This document shows, piece after piece, positions 6,307-7,024 of a stretch of 7,024 nucleotides of DNA. Within the stretch, counting starts at the first letter, position 1. Each line of letters starts with the position of its first letter. This stretch comes from Oscillospiraceae bacterium (lineage in GTDB: Bacteria; Bacillota; Clostridia; Oscillospirales; Oscillospiraceae). The notes under the pieces were generated by a model. It worked only from the letters and a program-made list of their open reading frames with translations, had not been told where the DNA came from and did not search any database. Location of the stretch: the NCBI GenBank assembly GCA_017501805.1, contig JAFVWG010000290.1, forward strand, positions 1 through 7,024, in the 5' to 3' direction. A program made the position numbers and the translations under genes.

Positions 6307-7024
6307 TTATTTTTCTTTCAGATTCTGCAGCGCAGCCACCATCGCCTCAACATAGGCATCATCCGCACCCTGTTTGAAATTGGAGGTGGAGGCCTCATAG
6401 CCGCCCTCTCCGTATGCATTCGAGGTCGCGATGTATCCGCCGTAATCGTTGGTCATACAGCAGACCATCGTATGCTTGAAGGGCGATGCGGCATAGGTGC
6501 GCCGACCGATATCGGTGAATGCTTCACCCGGTCCCGCAACGAGCACAAAGTCGCCGATGCGAAGCGCGTTGGCGGTGAAGGTGAAGAACGGCGGTGCGTT
6601 GTACAGACGGATGAGCCGTCTCGCGCTAGCAACGTCTGTCTGCGAATATCCGGCTGCTTTCCAGTCGCCGGTCAGATAGAGCTCGTTCAGCTTTTTGGCC
6701 TCTTCGAGTCCCTCGGTGATGCGGTTGGTGGGAAGGCGCATCTCCGCCGTGGCAAAGACGATGCCCTCGTTTCCGATCTCCTCGGCACGGTCGCAGATCT
6801 GCAGAACGTGTCCCGCAAGCACGCGTCCCATATAGCGGGCGTGCGCAGCTTTCTCACGGAAGTCCTCCTTGTGCTTTTCGGACATCACTCGTCCGCGGTT
6901 CGGGAGGTACGGCGTGAAGTGGTTCACGTCGCCCTGTGCGCCGAGCAGGAACATGCATTTGATCCCGGGGATCGCGCCTTCCAGATAGGTGCAGAGATAA
7001 CCCGGCCAGTCCGCGGAGATATAC
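6307..7024 (-). CDS. Neutral/alkaline ceramidase-like protein, second copy (5' end outside window)
   Basis: 238 residues are visible; the frame is open to the right edge and the true start lies beyond it, so the Met at 6954 is internal. The visible part begins Y-I-S-A-D-W-P-G-Y and aligns with residue 216 onward of the neighbouring complete copy, roughly two-thirds or more identical, ending a few residues later (LKEK, stop TAA at 6309-6307). It retains GAQGDVNH (Asn at the ceramidase nucleophile position, as in its neighbour), SEKHKEDFREK, IGNEGI, LPTNR.TEGLEEAK, PGEAF and YGEGGYE. The His-containing metal-binding blocks would lie outside the window. Differences cluster in the segment around 6590-6680 and in the CCMTNDYGGYIATSNAY stretch near the presumed active site, suggesting the two copies may prefer different substrates. 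It is the first visible gene of the operon; no promoter is in view. Confidence 0.82.
   Translation of the reverse strand, partial: YISADWPGYLCTYLEGAIPGIKCMFLLGAQGDVNHFTPYLPNRGRVMSEKHKEDFREKAAHARYMGRVLAGHVLQICDRAEEIGNEGIVFATAEMRLPTNRITEGLEEAKKLNELYLTGDWKAAGYSQTDVASARRLIRLYNAPPFFTFTANALRIGDFVLVAGPGEAFTDIGRRTYAASPFKHTMVCCMTNDYGGYIATSNAYGEGGYEASTSNFKQGADDAYVEAMVAALQNLKEK

Noticed and set aside
5079..6377. 432-codon plus-strand frame antisense to the ceramidase-like gene
   Set aside because: Shadow of a strongly supported gene; composition is Arg/His/Gly rich with no coherent domain.

Overview
The window is a densely packed bacterial segment in which every convincing gene lies on the minus strand, so transcription runs from high to low coordinates. 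GC-rich third positions, strong purine-rich ribosome binding sites (GGAGG type), gaps of about 20-35 bases or overlaps between genes, and a short Gram-positive-style lipoprotein suggest a moderately GC-rich Firmicute, probably a Clostridia member of the Oscillospiraceae/Christensenellales kind found in guts. This assignment is inference from style and protein similarity; there is no rRNA or other taxonomic marker.

Reading in the direction of transcription: (1) 7024-6307, the C-terminal half of a neutral/alkaline ceramidase-like metal hydrolase, cut by the window edge; (2) 6272-4923, a complete tandem paralog of it; (3) 4903-3650 and (4) 3631-2381, two tandem paralogs of a poorly described protein with an NlpC/P60-like (papain-fold) Cys/His core and two Ig-like beta-sandwich segments; (5) 2360-1284, an N-acetylhexosamine 1-kinase (NahK/LnpB family); (6) 1287-271, UDP-glucose 4-epimerase GalE, whose start overlaps the kinase stop by 4 bases (ATGA); then a bidirectional-looking hairpin terminator at 231-258; and (7) 198-1, the start of a short lipoprotein that runs off the left edge.

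Genes 1-6 look like one operon. The kinase and GalE are the last sugar-salvage steps of the galacto-N-biose/lacto-N-biose route: the kinase makes GlcNAc-1-P or GalNAc-1-P, and GalE interconverts UDP-Gal/UDP-Glc. Because this GalE carries Cys at the gatekeeper position (residue 299), it probably also interconverts UDP-GalNAc/UDP-GlcNAc. Upstream of this sugar module sit two pairs of duplicated putative hydrolases without signal peptides. The arrangement A-A'-B-B'-nahK-galE is the most unusual thing here. It suggests an intracellular pathway that dismantles an amide-linked, amino-sugar-containing compound (a glycolipid or glycopeptide is a guess), but no substrate can be read from sequence.

The lipoprotein carries a near-copy of the GIIGGADGPT motif otherwise known from the membrane beta subunit of sodium-pumping decarboxylases, in a protein with no other membrane segment in view.
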